From contig OX336393.1 of assembly GCA_946902985.2 (NCBI GenBank), positions 127,996,533 through 128,060,532 of the forward strand: DNA of 64,000 nt, read 5' to 3'. This document shows, piece by piece, positions 11,115 through 22,643 of this stretch. Origin of the DNA: Meconema thalassinum (taxonomy: Eukaryota; Arthropoda; Insecta; Orthoptera; Tettigoniidae). Numbering within the stretch: the stretch's first letter is position 1; the number at the start of each line of letters is the position of its first letter. The position numbers and the translations under genes are program-made. The notes under the pieces are model-generated. The model made no database searches. It saw only the letters and a program-made list of their open reading frames with translations, and had not been told where the DNA came from.

Positions 11115-11330
11115 GGAGTGTCTTTCTTTAAACCGAAGTGGTCTGATGGAGAAGATGGAAATTAGAGAGAGGAGAATTCTCTGGAAGATCCTCGGTTCTG
11201 CAAAGGTAGATGAAGAATTTCGTAGGCGACAAAACTCCGAGCTCTACGAACATAATAGAGGAACTATCTGACTGTGCGAGAAAAAAGAGAATAGCCTTTT
11301 ATGGCCATATCGCTTTTGCCATTTGTTCTC
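11115..11330 (+). pseudogene. LINE C-terminal fragment
   Basis: The translation includes 'ERRILWKILGSA', then 'EFRRRQNSELYEHNRG', a stop, and in a shifted frame 'RKKRIAFYGHI'. This order (E+ILRKILG, then the xNxELY helix, then R+R...GHI.R) is the usual C-terminal tail of insect non-LTR retrotransposon reverse transcriptase proteins. It is short and broken by a stop and a frameshift. Similar tails, better preserved, are at 51215-52080 and 36650-37190. Confidence 0.6.
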
Positions 11331-11339
11331 CAGACAGGC

Positions 11340-11760
11340 GCTTGCCTGTGCTCGCTGAAGTACACTCATGTCCCACATAATGTTATCAACCGCTATTTTG
11401 TATCAGGATATAATTCACAATTTTCTTGTCGCCCGCACATGTATTTGAAAAGGTAGTATATCAATCAGTTGTAATTTCTGTAACTCCCTTGAACAGTTTT
11501 GTGGGTAATTACATTTCTTAATTGTTGTTATTCCATTTAGCAGCACCTACTACATTTGAGAAGTCCTTTTGATAACAAATGTTGTAGTGGTGCCTGAAAT
11601 AGTGCGTACTACTGTGATTATAATGATTATAATTATGATGGAATGAAGAAACTAAAACTAACTACTGGCTTACAACTAAGTTACGAACTAGAAGTAATAA
11701 TAATAATAATAACATGACAATGCCGCAGACATTAAGGAAACAGTAATAGACCTAACCTCG
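11340..11760. other. unassigned spacer
   Basis: A+T-rich, with a short (TAA)n at about 11692-11712. Nothing else is recognised. Confidence 0.5.
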
Positions 11761-11764
11761 AAAT

Positions 11765-11855
11765 CCGCCATTATGGAAAAGTCTTTGGCGTACCCCTTGA
11801 AATATTTTGCAAACCCCCTGAGGGTTCACGAATCACAGGTTGGGAAACGGCGGCT
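11765..11855 (+). mobile_element. hAT-like terminal fragment
   Basis: The string 'ccccctgagggttcacg' followed by 'cacaggttgggaaacg' is the kind of sequence found at the ends of hAT elements related to the ZBED group. Only this end is seen. Confidence 0.4.
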
Positions 11856-11859
11856 TAGT

Positions 11860-12580
11860 CGAATATCACGCCCCGGGTTGTTAGTTCAGAATAAAACATT
11901 GGAATCAAACTATGTTCTTCAAATCTTGTCAACATCCTATGCTGACTACAACTTTGTGTGGTGTAGGAAGCTATTTTTCAGTGTTCCCTTATTGATAATT
12001 GGGAGTACATTTTGTTTACCGACTGAAAAGTTGTAATATTAATTACCTTTGAGGGTAAACGATAAACATTTCATCTTGCAAATGAACCGTTAAAGTAGGG
12101 AGGTATAGACCCACTACTTAATTTAAATGTTCACCTGCTACAAAAATGGTGAATTCTTTCTCCCATTCCAGAAGAACGTCAAGATCTCTTTCTCACGACT
12201 ACAGGTCTGTTAATATTCGTCTGCGCACTCGTGTTGTCAACTGTTATATAAAATGGCTGTTCAATATTTTAACGTGAAGCCAGCCATTTTTAGGAAATGA
12301 AACAACCAAACATCGAGAGTCGACAAGAGAGTGTGTGGCATTTATCTAGTGGTGCGCTCGGAGGCCGCTAGGGGCGCTTAATGTGGCAGGCAACGAGGCG
12401 TCGTCGGCTGGTATGTCAACGGCGGCCCGCGCCGCGACGCTAAAGAAATTAGCGCGTCCCGTCGGGAGGAAGAGGGCATGCTCCTAATAAATGAAGAGCG
12501 GAGTTGAGCTGACGTCACGGGATGGCTGTCGGAACCTCATTACATCATGGTGTGGAGCATAGGTCTTTGTCATCGCCACA
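11860..12580. other. unassigned region with a G+C-rich island
   Basis: 12340-12530 is clearly richer in G+C and CpG than its surroundings ('gcggcccgcgccgcgacgc'). It could be a CpG-rich exon, a promoter or a repeat, and no open frame decides this. 12582-12648 is a (TAA)n microsatellite. Confidence 0.35.
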
Positions 12581-12585
12581 TTCAC

Positions 12586-12624
<39 letters not shown>

Positions 12625-12654
12625 GTAATAATAATAATAATAATAATGTATGTC

Positions 12655-12998
12655 TACCCCTTCTTATTCCCCTTTTTTCCAACGGGGTCGGGGATGAGAT
12701 GCGATGGAAGTCTTTGTGGCGATGGATTTTACGGCCGGATGCCCTTCCTGACACCAACCTCATGAGAGGAGTTAATGAGAGATGAAATGAATGATGGTGA
12801 ATGAAACTGGGCAAGGATGTGGAAGGAAGCGGCCGTGGCCTGTCAGAAGGTACCGTCCCAGCATTTGCCTGGTGTTGAAAATGGGGAAACCATGGAAAAT
12901 CATTTCAAGGACGGCCGACGGTGGGGCCGAGTCAGCAGAGAGCTTGGCCCCATGACCTAATGCTGCGATTTAGCCAGCGTAGCCACTACTGTCGGTAA
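12655..12998 (-). mobile_element. tRNA-headed SINE (family S2)
   Basis: The minus strand begins 'gacagtagtggctacgctgg', then 'aggtcatggggccaagct', then 'tttcaacaccaggcaaatgc' and 'ggccgcttccttccacatcc', as in the nested SINE at 47251-47569. It is flanked on both sides by (TAA)n microsatellites (12582-12648, 13002-13032). Confidence 0.7.
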
Positions 12999-13000
12999 TG

Positions 13001-13034
<34 letters not shown>

Positions 13035-13039
13035 TATAC

Positions 13040-14010
13040 CCAAAACTCTCCAAGTAGTTTATCAATATTGAATCTGCATCCGCAGATTTATATTGAACTA
13101 CAGAAGGCAGATCTGTTAAACACCTGCCATATGGTCAGGAAGTTCCTTGATGACAATGCCCGTGTCAAACACTCAGCTAGGCTCGATGATTCAGATGGAA
13201 ATTTAGCTCATCCTAAAAATGAAGGAGACTCGTGAAGAATGCGGGAACGAAATGGATGTAAAGTAATGTGAAATCTCTGAACAGTATAATCTACAAACGC
13301 ACCTTAGTACAGATGGTTCCTTGCCAAGGCCTAACCGGGCTGTAACATAAAATGTAGCGGGTATTTGCCGCGATAATGGTGTCAAACAATAAATGATAAT
13401 AATAATAATTATCCTGGAGGATGTGGCTAATCAAATCCCTCGGAATATAGACAGAAACACAGGGAGAAAATCAACAAGACTTACTGCTAGTTGCCAACAT
13501 CAAGGGATTACGGGAATAATTCTTTGACCATCGGAGCAGGCAGATCCCACGCAAGATATATGACGCTATCAAACTTTGGACTAGCAAATGAACTGTTTCT
13601 TGAACTAATGAAAATAGCCAAGCGTTCTTCCTCAAGTTAGCACTACTATCAGACTGCTTATAAAGTGAGTTGTCAGTTGCGCGGAAAGCAACTCGTGTAT
13701 CAATTGCACATGACTGAGGCTCGCCGACTGTCCTGTGTACCACTGCGCAACTAGGATTGACCGGCCAAAAACTGTGGCGTAAAGTATAGCCTATTAATAT
13801 CCAGTGACTGTACCACTGTATAAAATGTGTCTGCCATGCCAAATACCATGACTCAGTGGATTACAGTTCAATTTAGTTATGTAGGGTTGTTTAAATTTCC
13901 ACCACCGGTTCCTGAAGAAAATGCTGGATCCACCACGGCTTGCGTCGTAGTTCAAATACGTTCGGCTACGCAGCTGGGTCTTTTAAAGATAACAGCCGTT
14001 TTGTTTTGTC
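13040..14010. other. unassigned region
   Basis: Open frames of 120-140 codons lie near 13471-13842 and 13827-14249, but no domain is recognisable in either and they overlap repeat-like sequence. I do not call them genes. Confidence 0.45.
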
Positions 14011-14019
14011 TCAGAGTAC

Positions 14020-14340
14020 GTATTCAAACTCTAGTCCCAAGTCCCTGGGTTCGATTCTCGCTTCTGTCAAGAAATGTAAATCTTATCTTGCGGATGGAAT
14101 GGGGTAGCCTACGCGAGACAAAACTGAGAATAAATGGGTTTGATTTCCACCTCAAGTATCCTGGAGAAGGATTTCCTCGGTTTTCTACTTGTACACCAGG
14201 CAAATATCGGGATGATTCCTCCTCCTCAATCCTAGCCTCACACAAATAAACACGCTACTACAGACACCACAATTAAACAGGTTATCATACAACATCATAC
14301 ACATAACCAAGTACACAGGGCTTATGACTACGACAACGAA
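14020..14340 (+). mobile_element. SINE-like sequence
   Basis: It contains a box B-like 'gggttcgattctcgc', then 'ttcctcggttttctacttgt' and 'acaccaggcaaatatcggga', a body shared in outline with other SINEs here. The tail resembles the 3' part of family S1 ('caattaaacaggttatca'). Confidence 0.4.
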
Positions 14341-14569
14341 AAAGGTCTTGTGAAGTCAGTCATAAAAGAACATGCACTCTCAGTTTGCAGGACTCAAGAA
14401 AGTAGTAGTTGTTGTTGATCCATTTAGCAACTTTGCTACATCGTAACCTACTCATATATCCCCTTGTGTGTGACTGATAGCCTAACTAGTGTCATTGTCA
14501 TGCCTATTCTAGTAACTTATGTGTAATTGTAATTGAGGCTAGGATTTGAGTAGTAGTCTGTCATTGGCT

Positions 14570-14790
14570 TAATTTAGGTACAATCCTGGCATTCACCTGG
14601 AATAGAGGTGGGAAACCACAGAAAACCACTTCTAGGATGACTGAGATAGGAATCGAACCCACCTGCGCCGAGGCTGAGCTAGAGCCGTTCCAGCCCACAG
14701 ATCAGAACAAAATTTATTGGCAGAGCCTCCATGGTGGAAGAATTCTAGTCACTACACTATGAGGTTGATGCGTCAATAAACAAAGACACT
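14570..14790 (-). mobile_element. SINE-like sequence
   Basis: On the minus strand it shows a 'ggtgggttcgattcc' box B-like string followed by 'gtggttttctgtggtttccc', a body common to the tRNA-headed SINEs of this window. Confidence 0.4.
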
Positions 14791-14799
14791 ACCTATACG

Positions 14800-15494
14800 C
14801 GATGAGGTAGCATTATTAATAAGCCTGCCATCAAGCAGGCGTTTTTCAGAACTGAAGCTTGTTAACTTGAGACTTTATTACTTGGAATGAGTTTCGATTA
14901 TGGCAGAACTAGGAAAACAAGCGTAAGAAAATAATAAAGGTGTAAAATTCCGACTCTATCTTACATTTTGACAGTCTGGAAATATTGGATAGCCTTCATC
15001 AGTCAAGGCTCGTGAAGACTTGACGGCAGAACAGTACACCTGTTTGGTTCTCATGGGAGAGTAATCGTTCCAAATACAAGAAGAGACCATATTCGATATT
15101 ACACACTTCAGTTTTTCTACTATTTACTAGTATTAGATTCTATACTGAACACACAATGGGACGTAGATTATTAGCAGTTAGTTAGTTGGTTATTGTTGCT
15201 TTAAGGGGTGAAACAGCGAGGTCATCTCCCCCTCCTACCAAGATAAAATTATACAAAGTTGCATGAGTTGAAAAATTTAGTCGTGGATGCCTAATATGAT
15301 GTTTTAAAATGACTAAAATAAGAAAACAAAACAAACACTAATAATCATAAAAATAAACAAAAAATACGGTGAACTAAAATTCAGAAATTCAAGAAAAGAA
15401 CATGTTCTTTGAGTAAATGTACACTTGTAAATTTAGATTGCTGATCCTAACCCTTTGTCATTTTTTAAAGCGGATGACGAGATCAGCAGCCACC
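14800..15494. other. unassigned spacer
   Basis: A+T-rich, with weak similarity to SINE tails at about 15180-15235. Nothing else can be supported. Confidence 0.4.
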
Positions 15495-16205
15495 ACGTCA
15501 TCGGTTAATCTAAGATCGACTGTATTCTGCATTCTGTATTTGTACATCAGCAAGATCCACACACTTGGTTAAAATGTGGGCCACGGTGAATACGGCTCGA
15601 CAGTTAGGTCTACAAAGTGGGGGGTGTTCTCTTGTATGACCTATCCTTAGCCTACACAAAATGACGGACTCCCTCCATGACCGGAAAGAGCTATGCCACA
15701 CGCGAGTAGTTCCCTTGATCGCTCTCAGTTACTGGGCATTGGGTCAGCTAGCCACTACCTCTCCCAGCATGCCAGTACTTGTTGGCTGGCGTAAGTGAGA
15801 GTAATTATTTCAAGCGGGTACCTTCATTGATCGATGTGTTAGTGATACCGCCTCTTTTGCAGCTTGATCCGCTAACTTATTTCCCACAATTCCCATGTAG
15901 GTTGGAAACTACAGAAAGATGATTCGAATGTCAGCGCTGCACAACCCGGCTAGTACTGTAGGTCGTGGATTAGCTGCACTAAAGGGTGTTGCGGGAAACA
16001 TCAAGCGATTCATTGCAACGAACTCAAAAAGTCGGTACACTCGAGAAAGTGGATTCGTGCTACGTGTAGTGCAACTGCAGAGCTTCAAAGATGGCGGCGA
16101 GCTCCACAGTAAACAGACTAAATGTCTGTGGCAAAGATATTTCGGTATTTGCACCATTGGTTAAGTAAGCACAACCTTCGAACCATCCATGTAGAGTATG
16201 CCAGC
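15495..16205 (-). pseudogene. LINE RNase H and C-terminal tail (Jockey/I-like), broken
   Basis: Reading the minus strand through several stops gives pieces of a retroelement RNase H in the correct order. These are 'YMDGSK' (first catalytic Asp) near 16190, 'FTVELAAIFEAL' (catalytic Glu) near 16090, and 'GIVGNKLADQAAKEA' (last catalytic Asp) near 15880. Then comes the post-RNase H tail 'RLRIGHTREHPPLC....VAHILTKC' near 15530-15650. That tail is typical of Jockey- and I-like non-LTR retrotransposons of insects. The open stretch 15510-15701 covers only the tail. Stops at several points show it is a dead 5'-truncated copy. Confidence 0.7.
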
Positions 16206-16209
16206 TTCC

Positions 16210-16960
16210 GGAAATTGGTGAACTATACTGTGGAACTGCCTGTGATAATCGTAGGCATCAGTGAGCATAAAGGTTATTCGCAAGTATCGTAGAGAAACTG
16301 TTAATAACCCGGTTAAATATAGTAGTTTTTTTTAGTTAGCAGAAAAATACTAAGTTATTTGACAGGTTCACTTACTGTAAAGGCTCATTTTAGGGCCAGG
16401 AGGAAGTGTGATTAAAAACAAAAAACACATGAAAACCATATTCAGGATGGCGCTTTCATTGTCGAGATTCGAACCTTTGATCTCAGGACTTCCGGCTCCA
16501 CCGTGTATTCATGGTGCTTGACTTGATGGCTGCACTGAATAGTTTATTTTAAGAGAATTCGATTTGATTATACACGAGCAAGTAACTTGACATGACTCAA
16601 ACCCGTCAGGGTGGCGGGCAGCGGGCGGATCAACTACGAGAGGGTCCTTCGGCGACTGATCGAGCTACAAAAGAAGGGGGAGATTTTCGCTCATTGCATT
16701 TACAGCTTGTCACACATGGGGTAGATATAACTACTGATAGCTAGATCTATAATATAAGTACTCTTCTCTTCTACACACTTCCTCTTGAAAGTGGGCGAGA
16801 TTAAACTTATTTTTACTGTATGAACATTCTGCATGTTTTTCAATGATTAATTGTGCAACAGTAACGTAATTGCTTAGGGGATTAGATAGCTTATCTTAAA
16901 ATGTGAAAGCCAACAATACTGACGAAATACTGCGCAGGATTTATTTGCATTAAAATAAAT
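16210..16960. other. unassigned region with a tRNA-like SINE relic
   Basis: At about 16430-16545 the minus strand has a SINE-like head ('aggttcgaatctcgac'). Otherwise no feature is supported. Confidence 0.4.
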
Positions 16961-16967
16961 AAATTAA

Positions 16968-17615
16968 CACACAAAACAATACACAAATCACAACACACAA
17001 AACACAAAAACACAACACATCACAAACCACAAAACAAAACACAAAAACACAATACATCGCAACACACAAAACAAAACAAAATACAAAAACACAACACATC
17101 ACAAACCACAAAACGAAACACAAAAACACAATACATCACAACACACAAAACAAAACAAAAAGACAACACACAAAACAAAACACAGAAACACAAAACAACA
17201 TAAACCACAAAGCAAAACACAAAAACAAAACACATCACAAAGCACAAAGCAAAACACAAAACAAAACACATCACAAACCACAAACCAAAACACAAAACAA
17301 AACACAAATCACAACACACAAAACAAAAGAATACAACACACAAAACAAAACAGAAACACAACACACTAAACAAAACACAAATCACAACACACAAAACAAA
17401 ACACATCACAAACCACAAACCAAAACACAAAACAAAACACAAATCACAACACACAAAACAAAAGAATACAACACACAAAACAAAACAAAACACAACACAC
17501 TAAACAAAACACAAATCACAACACATCACAAACCTCAAATCAAATTACAAAACACAACACATCACAAACCACAAAGCAAAACACAAAACACACAACACAC
17601 AACACAAAATACAAT
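16968..17615. repeat. A+C-only degenerate array
   Basis: About 650 bp are built from variants of ACAAAACACAA and CACAAACCACAAA. On the + strand G and T are almost absent. Larger blocks recur, for example 17260-17350 and 17395-17480. Minus-strand open frames rich in Cys/Phe/Val are by-products of the composition. Confidence 0.85.
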
Positions 17616-17630
17616 AAACTAAAAACATGC

Positions 17631-18138
17631 GGCTTTGGTGGCGTAGCTTCTATGCTGAGCTTCTATGCCAAAGACGGTGGGTTCAAACCCGGCCGAAGTC
17701 GTCGGATATTTTAAGAGCGTTAAAAATCCCTCAGTAACTTATGCCTTCCTTCGGAGGGGAAGTAAAGCCGGTGGTCCCTTGTCAGTGATTTATGGCATGT
17801 AAAAGAACATTCCACTACCTAAAATTGTGTGAAGCTAAATTTGTAGGTTAGATTTGATAAATGCTCTATCAGTTCCAACGTTCACCGCCATGTGCCGGTT
17901 ATGGTGCCATCTAGAAGCCAAGTTCGCGGCTAGGTGTCGTTGACGGTATCATTTGGTAGCAAAAGTAGGAACTACTTGAAATTGATCGTCTGCATTCCTT
18001 ACCTGAATCACAGATAACACACACTAATACAGCCATCACAATTAACACCTGTTTTCAGACAGATTCTACACACAACCAAAGTACACGGGGATACATGGCC
18101 GCGTTCTCACAGCCCCTAAATTGAGGAACCAACCACCC
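17631..18138 (+). mobile_element. SINE family S1, full length
   Basis: The head 'ggctttggtggcgtagct' and box B-like 'gtgggttcaaacccgg' are followed by the S1 body ('cttccttcggaggggaagt', 'cgttgacggta', 'acacactaatacag', 'aaagtacacgggg'). It ends with 'gaggaaccaaccacc'. It directly abuts the A+C array. Confidence 0.8.
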
Positions 18139-18199
18139 TAAAGGCAATAAACAAATAAATTAAATAAATAAGCAAATAAACAAATGAATTAGACTAATT

Positions 18200-18420
18200 A
18201 ATTAATAGCCTATGTGGTAAAGTAAAGTGAACTCGTAGCCCACTGGCCTAATGGTGGGCTTATGAACTGATATTACTGGATCATTTTAAAATCAAAGTTA
18301 TAATTTCAGTATATCAAATCCGGGATTAAATTACGTGGTTGAGCTACGAATCGAACCCAGGCGTTTAGAGTGGAAGCAAACAATGCTAGCCACTACACCA
18401 AGAGGTGTACTCCCTATTGC
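18200..18420 (-). mobile_element. SINE-like relic
   Basis: The minus strand shows 'cctgggttcgattcgtagct', a box B-like string, preceded by a 'cttggtgtagtggctagc' box A-like string. The body is unassigned. Confidence 0.4.
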
Positions 18421-18920
18421 CAATGCACGTGGCAGCACGTGGACGAGGGTATATAATCAGAACTGTGCTCAATAAAGGAATCTCATTCGCTTTCACCGGA
18501 GTGAACTAGGCAAAACAAAGCATGCAAGCAAATGTGATGTGAGCATTTGAAATAATAGCTTCCCCAGTTAATACTCGGCTCGTTATGACTTTTCCCGCCC
18601 GCGTGTGATAAAACTACCGTCCACTCTGTCGAACCCAGGACTGCCACATGCTGACCGCGTGCCATGTAATGGTGCTGTTAATGATGATGACTATTCCATG
18701 CCGATGACAATGACGGGGAGGGTAAGGGGAGGGGGTGTGACATACAGTTTCAGGGGTGTAGGGCGTGCGCTCAACGGGGCAGTGTTACCAACCCAATGCT
18801 ATTATTACTACAGAACGCTTGAAATGTACCTGGATAGACTTACCTAAACATGTGAACTAATGTAGGGCCTACAATACGTAAATATGAGGAGCATTAATAT
18901 TGCTCTTAATAAACATGAAG
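18420..18920. other. unassigned spacer
   Basis: No recognisable gene or repeat. Confidence 0.5.
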
Positions 18921-18924
18921 TCAG

Positions 18925-19048
18925 TGCAGTCCGGCTTGTAGGCCGTGGATTGGTTCGAGGTTTGATTCCCGGCCAGGTCATAGGAAAAAGGAGCTCCCGT
19001 AATTCATGATCGCGAGATTAACGGTCACGTAAAATTAGAAACTTCCTT
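18925..19048 (+). mobile_element. SINE family S5, part of an inverted-repeat arm
   Basis: A box B-like 'ggtttgattcccgg' is followed by 'gagctcccgtaattcatg' and 'cgcgagattaacggtcac'. The last part is mirrored at 29268-29310. Confidence 0.5.
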
Positions 19049-19785
19049 CTGTCTCATTAATTCAAACCCGGCCGAAGTCGTCAGATTTTTTAAGAGCGTT
19101 AAACATCCCTCAGTATGCCTTCCTTCGGAGGGGAAGTGAAGCCAGCGTGGCGGTCCTATGTCAGATTTATGGCATGTTAAAGAACCTTCCACTAATTACT
19201 CCTGTGTGAAGCTAAATTATATAGATGAAGAATGCAAACAACGCTCTTAGGTTCCTACGTTTATTGGCAAGGAGCCGCCTGGATGGCGTCTAGTAGCTAA
19301 GTTCTGAAGTAGTAGTCGTTGACGGTGGAGTTAGGCGGCAAACGTAGGAACTATTTGAAAAATTCAAAGTCTGCAGTCCTTACTTGAATTAAAAAACAGA
19401 TAGCACACACTAATACAGTCATCCCAATTAACACCGTTTATCAGACAGATTCTACACACACCCAAAGTACACGGGGCTACATGACCGCGTTGTCGCAGCC
19501 CCTAAACTGAGGAACCAACCAACCAACCTGTCTCATTAACAGATCTAATAAAGTTGGCGTCAGGAATAGAAAATCTGATCATCTAGAAAACTTACTTAGC
19601 CTATCCCTAACTTACGAACCGATGGACATAGGGACAATGAGAAGTAGACATTACAATCCCAGCCTCTGAATTATTAGACTATTATTATTATTATTATTAT
19701 TATTATTCCCTACAAACTAAGAGCAAAGTGAATGCTACTCATTTACAGTCGGACTCACCATCAGCACAACTGCGGGCGAATATGA
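18980..19785 (+). repeat. left arm of a large inverted repeat
   Basis: This arm (with an S1 SINE inserted at 19061-19527) is the mirror of 20520-20746 joined to 29205-29310. Matching landmarks are 'catgatcgcgagattaac', 'ctagaaaacttacttagcc', 'gtagacattacaatc' and 'cagtcggactcaccatcagc'. The spacer between the arms is about 735 bp. Confidence 0.8.
19061..19527 (+). mobile_element. SINE family S1, 5'-truncated
   Basis: It starts inside box B ('ttcaaacccggccgaag') and runs to the (AACC)n tail. Perfect 12-bp target duplications CTGTCTCATTAA lie at 19049-19060 and 19528-19539. Confidence 0.9.
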
Positions 19786-20519
19786 CATAGGCCCGCCGCG
19801 TCGGCTTTACTTCCCCTCCGAACGAAGGCCTATTGAGGGATTTTTCACGCTCTTAAAAGATCCGACGTAATTGGCCGGGTTTGACCCCGCTATCAGAATC
19901 AATCTAACACAGGCAATTTGGGTAAATTTAATTTTGGTATTCAGTATGTCTGAAGGTTCATTAAATAGTATTACTGATCTGTACTCTAAAACAGGAGAGA
20001 GACAGAGCGCTGTCCTTGAGCCAATTATGGCCAAATTCTTAGTGAAAATAAACACTAAGTTACAAATGATTAAACTTGTTTTTTAGAATTATCCTGCAAA
20101 CGTACGCAGCCAAAGAATCACACTGCCGTAAACATCATTAACAATGATCTGGTAAAACGTCAGAATTAGTTAAAGAAGTTCTTAAATGTATGGACAGAAG
20201 AAACGTTTACTGGATTCAATTTTATTAGTCCTTAAGTTTGTTTATTTCAAATTTAACCAGGAGCTAAAGATCCTTACAATTTAAATTATATTCTTGTATC
20301 TCTAATTATGTCCCTACATAGTGTTGAAAATAGTCAAACGTGTCCCTACGGTTGGTATCACTACAAAAGGGGAGAGAGATGAGTTTAAAATACGGGCTAA
20401 CACAGGTAATGAAATCTCCCCGCTGTTGTTACTGCAGTTTACTGTTCGTCCTTTCAAATGAAGCGTCCCATCCCCCACAATTTTGTGATCACTGTAGGCT
20501 ACGCAAATGTTATCGATTG
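19786..20519. other. spacer between inverted-repeat arms
   Basis: It contains a minus-strand fragment of SINE S1 at about 19793-19890 (the 'cttcccctccgaacgaagg' and 'tggccgggtttgaccccgc' strings). The rest is unassigned and no transposase is seen. Confidence 0.5.
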
Positions 20520-20607
20520 GTTAATGAAGTAGATGTTCGCCCGCTGTCGTGCTGATGGTGAGTCCGACTGTAAATGAGTTGCATTCACTTTGCTCTTAGT
20601 TTGTAGG

Positions 20608-20642
<35 letters not shown>

Positions 20643-20746
20643 TAAATAATAGTCTAATAATTCGGAGGCTGAGATTGTAATGTCTACTTCTCACTGTTCC
20701 TATATCTATGGGGTCGGTGGTTATATAGGCTAAGTAAGTTTTCTAG
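20520..20746 (-). repeat. right arm of the large inverted repeat, inner part
   Basis: Mirror of 19560-19785, including an (ATA)n microsatellite at 20610-20642 opposite (TAT)n at 19680-19708. The arm is interrupted by a SINE and the LTR element, and continues at 29205. Confidence 0.8.
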
Positions 20747-21215
20747 GGCGGCTTCGGTGGCGTAGGTGGTAGCATGCTGAGCTTCTATGCCCAAGATCGC
20801 GGGTTCAAACCCGGCCAAAGTCGTCGGATTTTTTAAGAGCGTTAAAAATCCCTCAGTATGCCTTCCTTCGGAGGGGAAGTAAAGCCGGCGGTCCCATGTC
20901 ATAGATTTATGCATGTTAAAGAACCTTCAGACTAATTACACCTGTGTGAAGCTAAATTAGGTTAAACATTTGACAAACGCTCTTAGGTTCCGATGCTCGT
21001 CGCCAGGAGCCGACTGCGATGGCCTCTGGTAACCAAGTTCTGAACTAGTAGTCGTTGACGGTGGCGTTTGGCGGCAAAAGTAGGAATTACTTGAAAAAAA
21101 TTCAATGTCTGCAGTCCTTACTTGAATTGAAAACAGATAACACACACTAATACAGTCATCACAATTAACACCGGTTATCAGACAGATTCTACACTCACCC
21201 AAAGTACACGGGGCT

Positions 21216-21219
21216 ACAT
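21216..21219 (+). repeat. LTR element target-site duplication, left
   Basis: ACAT here and ACAT at 29147-29150. The uninterrupted S1 copy at 19061-19527 reads 'gggctacatgaccgcg' at this site, confirming a 4-bp duplication. Confidence 0.9.
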
Positions 21220-21626
21220 TGTAATCTTTCAATTCTGGCCACAAGATGGCTTCACCCAGAGAAGCCATTTGTAACTTTGAAGATACAAAAGTTAAATAAA
21301 AATGAATATTCTGCCTCATAAATGACCTTTCTTTAAAATTTAAACAAACTGACATAATTAGTACTGTAATTGAACAAATCCACCTTATCGAAACTCTTCT
21401 CATCTCCGGGCGTGTGCAGATATTCTGAAAGGACTGGCTCGTACATAGGCCTTACCAAAACCTCCTATAAATTAATAAAGATGAAGGAAGGTTTACATGC
21501 ATCTAACTAAAAAGAAACTATCCAATTTAAATTTACTTTATATTCTGAAGCTGCATGCAAGAAATTGATTAATATAATAAAAAGAGTGACACACAAGAAA
21601 TGCAATTAAAACTATATAATATAATA

Positions 21627-21667
<41 letters not shown>

Positions 21668-22340
21668 TTTAGGCCTTTAAAGATTTATTATTTGTTTTTC
21701 ACATTACCGGTAATGCCGTCGTCTGCCCAATATGTCCATTTCATCACCACTTTGAAGCTGGTCAGCCATGCCATTATGGTTTACCGCCATGAAGGTCTTC
21801 TTCAACTTAGCACAGTTATCTTGATGGGTATTAGCCCTACTATGATTGTGGCATTACAGCCAGAACCCAATCACGTGGTACCCTCCATACTAAAACAATT
21901 CGGAGGTACCGTACGGTCTTCAAGCTTTCCGTAGAAAAACCAAGCGCTCAGCTCAAGAGAGACACCCTACACAACCTGACATCTCAAAGTCCAGCGAGAC
22001 AATCTTCTTCAGCAGTGCACTCAGTCTGAATGCCACAGCCCGTCCTCAAGCCACACCTCATCCCAGGGAGTCCCTTCTCAGAATCCTTATTGTCTGTCCA
22101 AGCCTCTTATAGCACACCCCTTGCTCGGCAGTTTCCTCATGACCAGCAGCAGGCTCACATTTCACCAACAAGTGACAGGCAATTACGTCCCCCACCATTC
22201 TCCATACTCAAATATACCAAAACTGTACAAATGAAATATACTATATTCTTTACAACATAGAATCAAAGCAAGCTCCAGAATCTCGTCAGAAGTGACCTAA
22301 AATACATTGAATAATTGATAATAAAAAGTATACGTATATG

Positions 22341-22383
<43 letters not shown>

Positions 22384-22514
22384 CACTGCGTCTACTGCAG
22401 TCGTGTCCAATGCAATTGAACACGTTGCCAACACGATAACATGATATAAAGAAATAATAAACCCACTAGCCTACATTAAAACTGTCATGGGGAACTCATA
22501 AAATATAGGTTACA
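21220..22514 (-). repeat. 3' LTR
   Basis: 1295 bp, with TG...CA ends. It contains two TAA-type microsatellites (21620-21667 and 22341-22381). The small open frames inside (for example 21692-21934 and 22030-22260) also occur unchanged in the other LTR. They show no recognisable domain, so I do not call them genes. Confidence 0.95.
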
Positions 22515-22518
22515 GAAC

Positions 22519-22530
22519 GCCCCCTTGCTT
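22519..22530 (-). promoter_or_regulatory. candidate polypurine tract
   Basis: On the minus strand the sequence just before the 3' LTR reads AAGCAAGGGGGCG followed by TTC. The purine run AAGGGGG ends about five bases from the LTR, so it is a modest and slightly displaced polypurine tract. Confidence 0.5.
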
Positions 22531-22643
22531 TTCATTCATTTGGTCCTATACCATAGAATAAAAAGCAATCCTTTTAGGCATGACTTCCCTTCCAAAATCC
22601 TAACTCCTTCCTTCCACAAATATATACACAACCAACAGGGCTA

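Noticed and set aside
12545..12814. Open frames with long Asn, Ile or Leu runs
   Set aside because: They are translations of a (TAA)n microsatellite and a SINE.
13471..14249. Two overlapping 120-140 codon frames on opposite strands
   Set aside because: No recognisable domain, no splice-supported context, and partly SINE-like sequence.
17020..17493. 157-codon open frame in the A+C array (minus strand)
   Set aside because: The protein is only Cys, Phe, Val, Leu and a few others, a by-product of the missing G and T on the other strand; no domain or start context.
16968..17615. CRISPR-like array
   Set aside because: No constant repeat with unique spacers; the units are degenerate and the genome is eukaryotic.
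21692..22260. 80- and 76-codon frames inside the LTR, repeated at 28324-28892
   Set aside because: They are identical because the LTRs are near-identical, not because of coding constraint; no domain is recognised.
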